The notes under the pieces were generated by a model. The model did no database searches, was not told where the DNA came from, and saw nothing but the letters and a program-made list of their open reading frames with translations. The translations under genes and the position numbers were made by a program. Below, one piece after another: positions 16,027-22,364 of a stretch of 64,000 bases of DNA. The stretch covers positions 2,046,001 through 2,110,000 of the forward strand of contig CBDCDJ010000007.1 of the NCBI GenBank assembly GCA_965215355.1, written 5' to 3'. Every line of letters begins with the position of its first letter. The first letter of the stretch is position 1. The stretch is from CBDCDJ01 sp965215355 (GTDB lineage Bacteria > Deinococcota > Deinococci > Deinococcales > Trueperaceae).

Positions 16027-16083
16027 ATGGCCCAATTTGACATACCTACAGCAGCACGGTCTGCCTTGGGGTTTGTATTTTAG
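16027..16083 (+). CDS. 18-codon small ORF with strong initiation signals
   Basis: ATG at 16027 is preceded at 7 nt by GGAGGTGA, a near-perfect anti-Shine-Dalgarno match. The peptide is MAQFDIPTAARSALGFVF. It lies downstream of a good sigma-70 promoter and 156 bases before the RIO kinase gene, with a hairpin at 16147-16184 between them. It could be a highly made small protein or a regulatory leader peptide. I do not recognise it, and a truncated or frame-broken gene cannot be excluded. Confidence 0.45.
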   Translation: MAQFDIPTAARSALGFVF

Positions 16084-16146
16084 ACACGGTTTCAGCCACG
16101 CATTAACCCAAGCATTTTACTCCAAGACAGCGCCCCGACAAGACAG

Positions 16147-16184
16147 CACCCCGACTCACGTTTCGGCTTCTCCGAGTCGGTGTG
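16147..16184 (+). promoter_or_regulatory. Long hairpin in the leader of the RIO kinase gene
   Basis: An 11-bp stem with one mismatch, CACCCCGACTC (16147-16157) against GAGTCGGTGTG (16174-16184), and a 16-base loop. No T tract follows directly. It may be an attenuator or a processing site. Confidence 0.4.
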
Positions 16185-16239
16185 AGGCCGCTCTGCGCCC
16201 GCTTGATTTTTACGCCTCGACACTTCCCCGGAGGGAAAC

Positions 16240-17112
16240 TTGAAGAAGATTCATAACGACTATGCCGACGCCGAAGAGAGCTTCAGCCGCCGCAAAGACC
16301 GGCGCAAACCCAAAAGCAAGCGCTCGGTCAAACAGCTCCACGCGCCGGCGGACGCCCCGGGCGACGCGACCTTCAGCGACGCCAGTCTGCAGCGGCTGCT
16401 CGAGCGCGGCTTCTTGACCGCCGTGCTGGGCGAACTCAAGAGCGGCAAAGAGGCGACCGTGTACCTCGCCGAAGGCCCGCAGGGGCTCCTCGCCGCCAAA
16501 GTCTACAGCGACCTGGCGGTGCGGTCGTTCCGCAAGGACAGCGTGTACCGCCAGGGCCGCTACGTCGCCGACGCCCGCATCAAAAAGGCCATCAACCAGC
16601 GCAGCTTGAACGGCCTCCAAGCCCAGCAAGCCCTATGGGTGTATGAAGAATACCGGCAGCTGTGGGAACTGTTCGAAGCGGGCCTGCCCGTGCCCAAACC
16701 GGCGGTCGGCCCCGACTCGAGCGACCTGATTGAGGCGGGCCACACCGTGTTGATGGCGTTTATCGGCACCCGCGACCAGGCCGCGCCCCGTCTGTCCGAC
16801 ACGCGGCTGCCGCCCGACGAGGCGCAGGCCGCCTGGGAACAGAGCTTGGACATCCTGGTGAAATTTCTGGACCTCGGCAAGGTGCACGGCGACTTTTCGA
16901 CCTACAACCTGCTGTGGTGGGAAAGCCGGGTCGTCGCCATCGACTTTCCGCAGGTCGTGAGCGTCGAGGAGAACAGTCACGCGCTCGAGCTGTTGGAGCG
17001 CGACGTGGTCTCGCTCTGCACCTCGTTCAAGCGGCACCGGATTTACGAGGACCCAGCAGACGTGTTGCGGGCGGTCAAGGCTCGAGCGCGCCCGCCCGCC
17101 ACGCTCCCGTAA
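16240..17112 (+). CDS. RIO1-family serine protein kinase/ATPase
   Basis: A 290-residue atypical protein kinase of the RIO1 type. The basic N-terminal tail (RRKDRRKPKSKRSVK) precedes LGELKSGKEATVYLAEGPQG, which takes the nucleotide-loop role, LLAAKVY with the ATP-binding Lys, the flexible-loop region FRKDSVYRQGRYV, catalytic HGDFSTYNLLWW and metal-binding VAIDFPQVV. Bacterial RIO proteins are poorly understood; archaeal and eukaryotic ones act in small-subunit maturation. The start is a TTG at 16240 with GGAGGG upstream. Confidence 0.9.
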   Translation: MKKIHNDYADAEESFSRRKDRRKPKSKRSVKQLHAPADAPGDATFSDASLQRLLERGFLTAVLGELKSGKEATVYLAEGPQGLLAAKVYSDLAVRSFRKDSVYRQGRYVADARIKKAINQRSLNGLQAQQALWVYEEYRQLWELFEAGLPVPKPAVGPDSSDLIEAGHTVLMAFIGTRDQAAPRLSDTRLPPDEAQAAWEQSLDILVKFLDLGKVHGDFSTYNLLWWESRVVAIDFPQVVSVEENSHALELLERDVVSLCTSFKRHRIYEDPADVLRAVKARARPPATLP

Positions 17113-17127
17113 CGCGCTGGAGACAAA

Positions 17128-17155
17128 ACAGGGGCGGGTTTGAAACCCGCCCCCA
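17128..17155 (-). terminator. Probable terminator of manA
   Basis: Stem GGGGCGGGTTT/AAACCCGCCCC followed on the minus strand by TGTTTTG. It lies between the convergent RIO kinase and manA genes and may serve both. Confidence 0.6.
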
Positions 17156-17172
17156 GCGGGGACAAAACAGCG

Positions 17173-18147
17173 TCAGGGTAGATAACAGCGCAGCAGCGTC
17201 CCGCGGCCGGCGAGCTGGTACGGACCCAGCAGCGCGGGCAGCGCCGCCGACTCGGCGCGGGCCAGCGTGACGCTCTCGCCGGACGCGGTCACGGTCACCT
17301 CGCCCTCCAAGACGGTCAGGGTTTCCAAACTCGTGGGCGCGGTCGCGCCCCGCAACGTCTCGGCGACCTCCCAGTGTTCCATCACGAAAAAGGGTGAACG
17401 CACCAGTTGCGTGACGTGTTCGGACACTGCGCGAGGCGGCACCTTGGCGTCGCGGTCGGTTTGAAAGGTCAGCACCTCCAACCCCTTGTCCACGTGCAGC
17501 TCGCGCTCCTTACCGGCAGCGTCTTTGCGTTTGTAGTCGTATAGACGGTAGGTGAGGTCGCTCGACTGCTGGATTTCGAACAGCAGGATGCCCGCGCCGA
17601 CGGCGTGAACCGTGCCCGCCGGGTTGTAGACCACGTCGCCCGCCGCAACCGGGACGACCCTGAGCAAGTTTTCCACCGTGCCCTCGTCTATGGCGGCGCG
17701 CAACGCTTCCTTGGTGACGTCTTTTTTGACGTCCCAGATGATGCTCGCGTCGGGTTCTGCCGTGATGATGTACCAGGCTTCGGTCTTGCCCAGGTGACCC
17801 GAGTCGGCCTCGTGGCTGCGCGCGTACGCGTCGTTCGGGTGGACTTGCACCGAGAGCTTGTCGGCGGCGTCGAGAAACTTCGCCAGCAGCGGCACCTGCG
17901 AGCCGTAGCGCTGGACGCTGCTCGAGCCCAGCACAGTCTCGCCGAGTTCACTCGCCACCGCCTGCAGCGTGCGGCCCCGGTAAACGCCGTTGGTGATTTC
18001 GTTGTCGGCGTAAACGAGCCAAGCCTCGCCCACAGGCTCGTCCGTTTTCAGGTCGGCGAAGCCCGGCACAAACGCTTTCAGACGGTCCCCGCCCCACACC
18101 CTTTCGCTCGGCGTGGGGCGCAGTTTCAAGGGGTAAAGGTCACTCAT
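17173..18147 (-). CDS. manA: Type I mannose-6-phosphate isomerase
   Basis: Interconverts mannose 6-phosphate and fructose 6-phosphate. The 324-residue cupin protein belongs to the short bacterial type I group. Zinc and active-site motifs are present: LSVQVHPNDAYAR (Gln, His), GKTEAWYII (Glu) and PAGTVHAVGAGI (His). The N-terminal RVWGGDRL is typical. TAGGCT lies 7 nt before the ATG, so the mRNA is probably leaderless. It may feed GDP-mannose synthesis or catabolism; no partner gene is adjacent. Confidence 0.95.
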   Translation of the reverse strand: MSDLYPLKLRPTPSERVWGGDRLKAFVPGFADLKTDEPVGEAWLVYADNEITNGVYRGRTLQAVASELGETVLGSSSVQRYGSQVPLLAKFLDAADKLSVQVHPNDAYARSHEADSGHLGKTEAWYIITAEPDASIIWDVKKDVTKEALRAAIDEGTVENLLRVVPVAAGDVVYNPAGTVHAVGAGILLFEIQQSSDLTYRLYDYKRKDAAGKERELHVDKGLEVLTFQTDRDAKVPPRAVSEHVTQLVRSPFFVMEHWEVAETLRGATAPTSLETLTVLEGEVTVTASGESVTLARAESAALPALLGPYQLAGRGTLLRCYLP

Positions 18148-18154
18148 CCGCTCA

Positions 18155-18160
18155 AGCCTA
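18155..18160 (-). promoter_or_regulatory. -10 hexamer of leaderless manA
   Basis: TAGGCT on the minus strand, 7 nt before the ATG at 18147. Confidence 0.5.
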
Positions 18161-18227
18161 GCACAGGGTGAAGACGAGTTTAACTTCCTTCACCCGGCTG
18201 CCGGGCCAAAGCGTTTAGACTGGACGG

Positions 18228-18233
18228 TAGACT
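18228..18233 (+). promoter_or_regulatory. -10 hexamer of the repeat-encoded leader ORF
   Basis: TAGACT, 7 nt before the ATG at 18241 and just outside the repeat array, so transcription would enter the repeats at their first ATG. Confidence 0.5.
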
Positions 18234-18234
18234 G

Positions 18235-18354
18235 CTCACCATGACCCTGCTCACCATGACTTTGCTCACTATGACCTTGCTCACTATGACCTTGCTCACT
18301 ATGACCTTGCTCACTATGACCTTGTTCACCACGGCCCCATTCACCACGCACCGG
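18235..18354 (+). repeat. 15-bp tandem repeat, eight units
   Basis: Units start at 18235 and every 15 bases after. Consensus is CTCACTATGACCTTG. Units 3-6 are identical, units 1-2 differ by one to three bases, and units 7-8 are degenerate (TTCACCACGGCCCCA-like). The unit length is a multiple of three, so copy-number change would keep the frame. Confidence 0.9.
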
Positions 18355-18369
18355 CCCACGAGCCTGTGA
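18241..18369 (+). CDS. Leader ORF of MTLLT pentapeptide repeats
   Basis: 42 codons read straight through the tandem repeat as five MTLLT pentapeptides, a sixth that begins MTL, and a tail ending RPTSL. TAGACT 7 nt before the first ATG suggests leaderless translation. Each of the first six repeats carries an in-frame ATG. The TGA at 18367-18369 overlaps the GTG of the next gene as GTGA, giving translational coupling. Whether the peptide is made or only matters as a ribosome feeder is unknown. Confidence 0.5.
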   Translation: MTLLTMTLLTMTLLTMTLLTMTLLTMTLFTTAPFTTHRPTSL

Positions 18370-19001
18370 CCGACCTCCTGACGAGCTTTATCAGCAGCAC
18401 CGGGCTGTACGGGCCGCTTTACTACATTTTGAGTTTTGTTCTGGCGGCGCTGCTACCGTTTATCCCCACGCCGCTCATCGGCGCGCTCGGCGGTACGGCC
18501 TTCGGTTTCATACCGGCGTTGGGCTACGGCGCTATCGGGCTCGGCATCGGCGCGGTGACCGCTTTGAGCGTGGCGCGGCTCATCGGGCGGCCGGTGCTGC
18601 TCAAACTCGTGCGACCCGAGGCCTGGAAGCAGTGGGAAGACCTGCTCGGCATCCGCTCGGTGTACGTGTGGGGCGTCATCTTTTTCGTGCTCAACCTGGA
18701 CTTCGCGGTCGCGGCGGCGGGCTTGACCGCACTGCCCCTGGCCCAGCTGTGGCTCGCCGCGATGGTGGCCCGCTTGCCCTGGCTCGTGGCGAGCGCCTGG
18801 TTCGGGGAAACCTTTTTACAGTCGGACGCTTTACTCGTGCTGTCGCTGCTCCTCGTCGCGCCGCTGTTTTATTTACTCAACCGAGCGCGCCCCCGCTTCC
18901 AACGCCTCTTTATCGCCCTGGCCGAACGGCGTCAGGCGGCGGGCGGGGGCGCGAGCGCCACCGTCACCGTCATCCCCCCGCTGCCGGACCAGGAACCCTG
19001 A
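18366..19001 (+). CDS. VTT-domain (TVP38/DedA-like) membrane protein
   Basis: A 211-residue polytopic protein of the SNARE-associated/VTT superfamily, which includes DedA and TMEM64 lipid scramblases. The core IPTPLIGALGGTAFGFIPAL, then the amphipathic ARLIGRP turn, matches the re-entrant loop of the family. It has about five or six hydrophobic helices and a polar C-terminal tail. It could scramble undecaprenyl phosphate or phospholipids, which is inferred from relatives. Its GTG start has no ribosome-binding site of its own and overlaps the stop of the MTLLT leader ORF. A second TVP38 protein lies at 46886. Confidence 0.8.
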   Translation: MTDLLTSFISSTGLYGPLYYILSFVLAALLPFIPTPLIGALGGTAFGFIPALGYGAIGLGIGAVTALSVARLIGRPVLLKLVRPEAWKQWEDLLGIRSVYVWGVIFFVLNLDFAVAAAGLTALPLAQLWLAAMVARLPWLVASAWFGETFLQSDALLVLSLLLVAPLFYLLNRARPRFQRLFIALAERRQAAGGGASATVTVIPPLPDQEP

Positions 19002-19132
19002 GACGGCAGCTAACCTCGCTTTAACATTGGCTGTATAGACTCCCCTCAGCCGGACACTTCCTTAGAGGACGGCGCGGGGCAGCACTGGCTTCAGGGCCAA
19101 ACTCACGTACCCAAAACAGAAAGGTCGTAACC

Positions 19133-20119
19133 ATGTACCGTAGAATTTCACTTTACAGCTCGCTCGTTGTAACGGCGCTTTTCATCGCGGCTTGTAACAC
19201 AGACCCCGGCCCGACGCCCACGACTTACACCTTGAACGTGACGGCCACGAACGGGACGGTGACGAGCACGCCCGAAGGCATCGACTGTGGCAGCGACTGC
19301 TCGGAAGAGTTCGAAGCCGCCACGCAGGTCGGCCTCACCGCCGCACCCGCCAGCGGCTACACCTTCGAGAGTTGGAGCGGCGACTGCACGGGCAGCGGTA
19401 CCTGCAGCGTGACGATGAACGCGGAGAAAAAGGTGACCGCCAACTTTGCAGCTGTCGCGCCGGGTCCGGGACCAGGACCTGGCCCGGGTCCTGGGAACGT
19501 CACCGCGCAGGTGGCGGCTTCGAACGACGACGCCGAACAGTTTTTAGAGATGGGTGTCGGTTCCGGCAAAGCGTTTCCCCAGAACTCGGTGTATACCGAG
19601 AGCGACGACCTCGACCTGACCAACGACAACTATGAAACGCCGAGCCGGCCGCGGCGCGGCAACCAGCTCATCGGCTTGCGTTTCGCCGACGTCGCTATTC
19701 CCGCGGGCAAAACCGTCAAGAGCGCCTACATCCAGTTTACGGCCAACGCCACGAGCGGCGGCACCGACTTAAACGGTCAAGCCCTGACCTTTACCATCAA
19801 GGGGGAACTCTCGAGCACCGCGGCACCCTTTGAAAACAAGTTGGTGAACGGTATTTCCGACCGGCCCACCACCCAGGCGGAGGTCCAGTGGTCGCCTCCG
19901 GCCTGGACTGCCAACGAAGCGGCGACGGCGCAGCAGAGCGCCGACGTCAGCGACATCTTACAGGAAATCGTCGCTTTACCGAGTTGGGACCCGGCAACCA
20001 ACGGGGTCGTCTTTGTCATCTCCGGGCCGCCCACAACCGACCCCGAGCTGGTCAGGCAGGCCAAAGCCTACGACCTGAGTCCGGAGGCCGCGCCGAAACT
20101 GGTTGTCGAACTTGAATAA
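19133..20119 (+). CDS. Lipoprotein with InlB-type repeat and C-terminal beta-sandwich domain
   Basis: A 328-residue lipoprotein. The signal ends at a lipobox (FIAACNTD). Residues about 30-105 are a bacterial InlB B-like repeat domain with two likely disulfides (CGSDC, CTGSGTC) and the ending KKVTANF. A (PG)n linker, GPGPGPGPGPG, leads to a roughly 210-residue domain with IGLRFADVAIPAGKTVKSAY and YIQFTANA, which looks like a DNRLRE/carbohydrate-module-type beta sandwich. It is probably exposed on the cell surface. AAAGGT precedes the ATG. Function unknown. Confidence 0.75.
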   Translation: MYRRISLYSSLVVTALFIAACNTDPGPTPTTYTLNVTATNGTVTSTPEGIDCGSDCSEEFEAATQVGLTAAPASGYTFESWSGDCTGSGTCSVTMNAEKKVTANFAAVAPGPGPGPGPGPGNVTAQVAASNDDAEQFLEMGVGSGKAFPQNSVYTESDDLDLTNDNYETPSRPRRGNQLIGLRFADVAIPAGKTVKSAYIQFTANATSGGTDLNGQALTFTIKGELSSTAAPFENKLVNGISDRPTTQAEVQWSPPAWTANEAATAQQSADVSDILQEIVALPSWDPATNGVVFVISGPPTTDPELVRQAKAYDLSPEAAPKLVVELE

Positions 20120-20146
20120 ACCATTACCGTAGCGCCCAAACAGCCA

Positions 20147-20178
20147 CAAACCCGCTGTACAGTTATACGGCGGGTTTG
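20147..20178 (+). terminator. Probable terminator of the lipoprotein gene
   Basis: Stem CAAACCCGC/GCGGGTTTG around a 14-base loop, with only a short T-rich tail. It sits between convergent genes. Confidence 0.5.
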
Positions 20179-20207
20179 CTTGTCAACATCTTCCACACTT
20201 TCCCGCT

Positions 20208-21590
20208 TTACGCGGGCAACTTTTTGCCCGGATTCATAATCCCCTTGGGGTCGAGCGCCCGCTTCACCGCGCGCATCACGTCCAGGGCCGCGCCGTGCTC
20301 CTCGGCCATGTACTTGAGCTTGCGCAGGCCCACGCCGTGCTCGCCCGTACAGGTGCCGCCGACCGACAGCGCGTGCGTGACCAGTGCGTGGCTCACCGTT
20401 TCGACGCGCCGCAGCACCTCGCCGTCGCCGCGGTCGAAGAAGATGGCGAGGTGAAAGTTGCCGTCGCCGACGTGTCCGACCATGTAGGCGCTGAGGCGCT
20501 GCGTCTCACAGGCGGCGAGGGCGACTGAAACCGCTTCGGGCAGCTTGGAAATCGGCACGGTCACGTCGGTGACGACGCTGCGCCGGCCCGGGTTGGCGGC
20601 GACGGCGGCGTAAAACATGGCGTGGCGCGCCGCCCAAAGTTTGGCGCGCTCGGCGGGGTCGCTGCTCGAGTCGAAAGCAAGCGCCCCGTGCTCCTGCGCG
20701 AGTTCGGCGGCGAGCGCCGCGTCTGCCGCGACGCCGTCGGGGTTGCCCTGGAACTCTAAGAAAATGGTCATCGCTTCGGGGTAGGCGGTGTTCTGGTGGG
20801 CGTTCACCGCGCGGATGCTCGCCCCGTCGACGATTTCGCAGCGCGCCACCGGCGAGCCCGCCTGGATGAGATTTGTAACGAAGGCAGTTGCCGCCGCGGC
20901 GCTCCCGAAGGGCACCCGCGCCGCGCTCGCCGCCTCGGGCAGACCGGTCAGGCGCAGCGTGACTTCGGTGACCACGCCGAGCGTGCCCTCCGAGCCGCAG
21001 TAGAGCCGGGTGAGGTTGTAGCCGCTTGAAGACTTGCGGGCGCGCGAGCCGGTGCGAATCGTCTCGCCCGTCGGCGTGACGACCTCCAGAGCCAGCACGA
21101 AGTCCGCCGTCACCCCGTAACGCACCGCCATCGTGCCGGACGCGTTCGTCGCCACCATCCCGCCCAAAGAGGCGTGCGCGCCCGGGTCGATGGGGAAAAA
21201 CAAGCCGCTGCGCCCCACATACTCGTTTACCTGCGGGTAGGTCACCGCCGGTTGCACGACGACGAGCAGGTCTTCGGGCCGAAACTCCAAAATCCGGTTC
21301 AGCCGCGTGACATCGAGCGACACGCCGCCGGCGACCGGCACCGTGTGGCCCTCGAGCGACGAGTTTACCGCCACCGGCGTGACCGGCACGCCGGTGTCAA
21401 ACGCGAACCGCATCACCCGTTGCACGTCCGCGGTCGATTCGGGAAACACGACCGCCTGCGGCAGCGCGGCCTCGTCGAAAGACTCCCCCTTGGAGTGCGC
21501 CTCGAGCCCGGCCTGGGAAGTGTCTAGTTGGTCGGGCCGCAACAGGTCGGCCAGGCCGCGCAGCCACGGCGCTTCGGTGGTAGGTGTCAT
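20208..21590 (-). CDS. FAD-linked oxidase, D-lactate/glycolate dehydrogenase type
   Basis: A 460-residue flavoprotein of the GlcD/Dld family that oxidises a D-2-hydroxy acid. The PCMH-type FAD-binding domain contains PQAVVFPESTADVQRVM, PIDPGAHASLGGMVATNASG and the CGSEGTLGVVTEVTLRL block. The C-terminal substrate domain has VGHVGDGNFHL and TCTGEHGVGLRKLKYM. The ATG at 21590 is supported by TAAACT 7 nt upstream. There is no adjacent GlcE/GlcF, so it resembles the stand-alone D-lactate dehydrogenase group. The exact substrate is not determined. Confidence 0.88.
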   Translation of the reverse strand: MTPTTEAPWLRGLADLLRPDQLDTSQAGLEAHSKGESFDEAALPQAVVFPESTADVQRVMRFAFDTGVPVTPVAVNSSLEGHTVPVAGGVSLDVTRLNRILEFRPEDLLVVVQPAVTYPQVNEYVGRSGLFFPIDPGAHASLGGMVATNASGTMAVRYGVTADFVLALEVVTPTGETIRTGSRARKSSSGYNLTRLYCGSEGTLGVVTEVTLRLTGLPEAASAARVPFGSAAAATAFVTNLIQAGSPVARCEIVDGASIRAVNAHQNTAYPEAMTIFLEFQGNPDGVAADAALAAELAQEHGALAFDSSSDPAERAKLWAARHAMFYAAVAANPGRRSVVTDVTVPISKLPEAVSVALAACETQRLSAYMVGHVGDGNFHLAIFFDRGDGEVLRRVETVSHALVTHALSVGGTCTGEHGVGLRKLKYMAEEHGAALDVMRAVKRALDPKGIMNPGKKLPA

Positions 21591-21597
21591 GCTGAGG

Positions 21598-21603
21598 AGT
21601 TTA
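21598..21603 (-). promoter_or_regulatory. -10 hexamer of the leaderless FAD oxidase gene
   Basis: TAAACT on the minus strand, 7 nt before the ATG at 21590. Confidence 0.55.
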
Positions 21604-21739
21604 GCATTTCGCAAACATGCAGCTCGAGCCCGGTCTTACGACGCCGAGTTCAGCAAGAGCTGCGGGGTTGGGAGTCTGGAGCCGTCCACTCGACTTGGCA
21701 GTCTCAAAAGCTGTTGCCCCTCTTGAGCGCCCCCTGTGT

Positions 21740-21745
21740 CATGAT
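21740..21745 (+). promoter_or_regulatory. -10-like hexamer of ruvC
   Basis: CATGAT, one base off the TANNNT pattern, 6 nt before the GTG at 21752. Confidence 0.4.
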
Positions 21746-21751
21746 GCCCGT

Positions 21752-22276
21752 GTGATTGTCAAACGCGAACACGTCCGGCTGCCGACGCGTCTGTGCGTCG
21801 TCGGCCTCGACCCCGGCATCGCCAACCTGGGCCTGGGCGCGGTGCGGCAAGAGCACCGGACGACGCTTTACCTGGGCAGCAAGCTCGTCCGCACGAGTCC
21901 GCGCGAGGAGCAGTCGGCGCGGCTTCACACGATTTACGGCGAGACCAAGGCTTTTTTCACCGCGCACGCCCCCGACGCGCTCGCCCTCGAGGGCCAGTAT
22001 TTTCACCGGCAGCGCGAGGTCTCGTTCAAGGTGGGGCAGGCGGTCGGTGTGTGCCTGCTGGCGGCGGCGGAGCTGAAGCTTCCCGTGTTCGAGTACGGCC
22101 CGATGGAGGTCAAACAAACGCTCGTCGGCAGCGGCCGCGCCAGCAAGGCGCAAGTGAGCTACATGGTGCGCGCCCTGCTCGGGTTGACCCAAACGCTGGA
22201 AGGCCACCACGTCGCCGACGCGCTGGCCCTCGCGCTGACGCACCTGAGCGCCCACAAGCTCAAGGCGCTTCTTTAA
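21752..22276 (+). CDS. ruvC: Holliday junction resolvase RuvC
   Basis: Homodimeric endonuclease that cuts Holliday junctions moved by RuvAB. 174 residues. The acidic catalytic set is visible: Asp in VVGLDPGIANLG, Glu in LALEGQYF, and the C-terminal HHVADALALAL motif (His/Asp). The basic ASKAQVSYMVRALLG segment corresponds to the DNA-contacting helix. The GTG at 21752 gives the usual RuvC start near the first strand; the open frame extends further upstream but would overlap promoter sequence. Confidence 0.93.
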   Translation: MIVKREHVRLPTRLCVVGLDPGIANLGLGAVRQEHRTTLYLGSKLVRTSPREEQSARLHTIYGETKAFFTAHAPDALALEGQYFHRQREVSFKVGQAVGVCLLAAAELKLPVFEYGPMEVKQTLVGSGRASKAQVSYMVRALLGLTQTLEGHHVADALALALTHLSAHKLKALL

Positions 22277-22281
22277 TCTCG

Positions 22282-22355
22282 GGGTGAATTTGTTCTCGCT
22301 TCACCCGAGTGGAGCGAGTACGGATAAACCAACCAGGCATCCTGCAAATTCACCC
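22282..22355. repeat. Perfect 11-bp inverted repeat between convergent genes
   Basis: GGGTGAATTTG (22282-22292) and CAAATTCACCC (22345-22355) enclose a second, smaller stem CTCGCT/AGCGAG. It lies between ruvC and the GH13 gene and probably folds into a long hairpin. There is no clear T tract. Confidence 0.7.
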
Positions 22356-22364
22356 TGGATTAGT

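Noticed and set aside
16016..16243. 75-codon frame between the polyprenyl synthase and RIO genes
   Set aside because: It overlaps the better-supported 18-codon ORF in another frame, and its sequence shows no family resemblance or start signal.
18235..18354. CRISPR array
   Set aside because: The units are contiguous 15-bp tandem repeats with no spacers, and they are read in frame as a pentapeptide.
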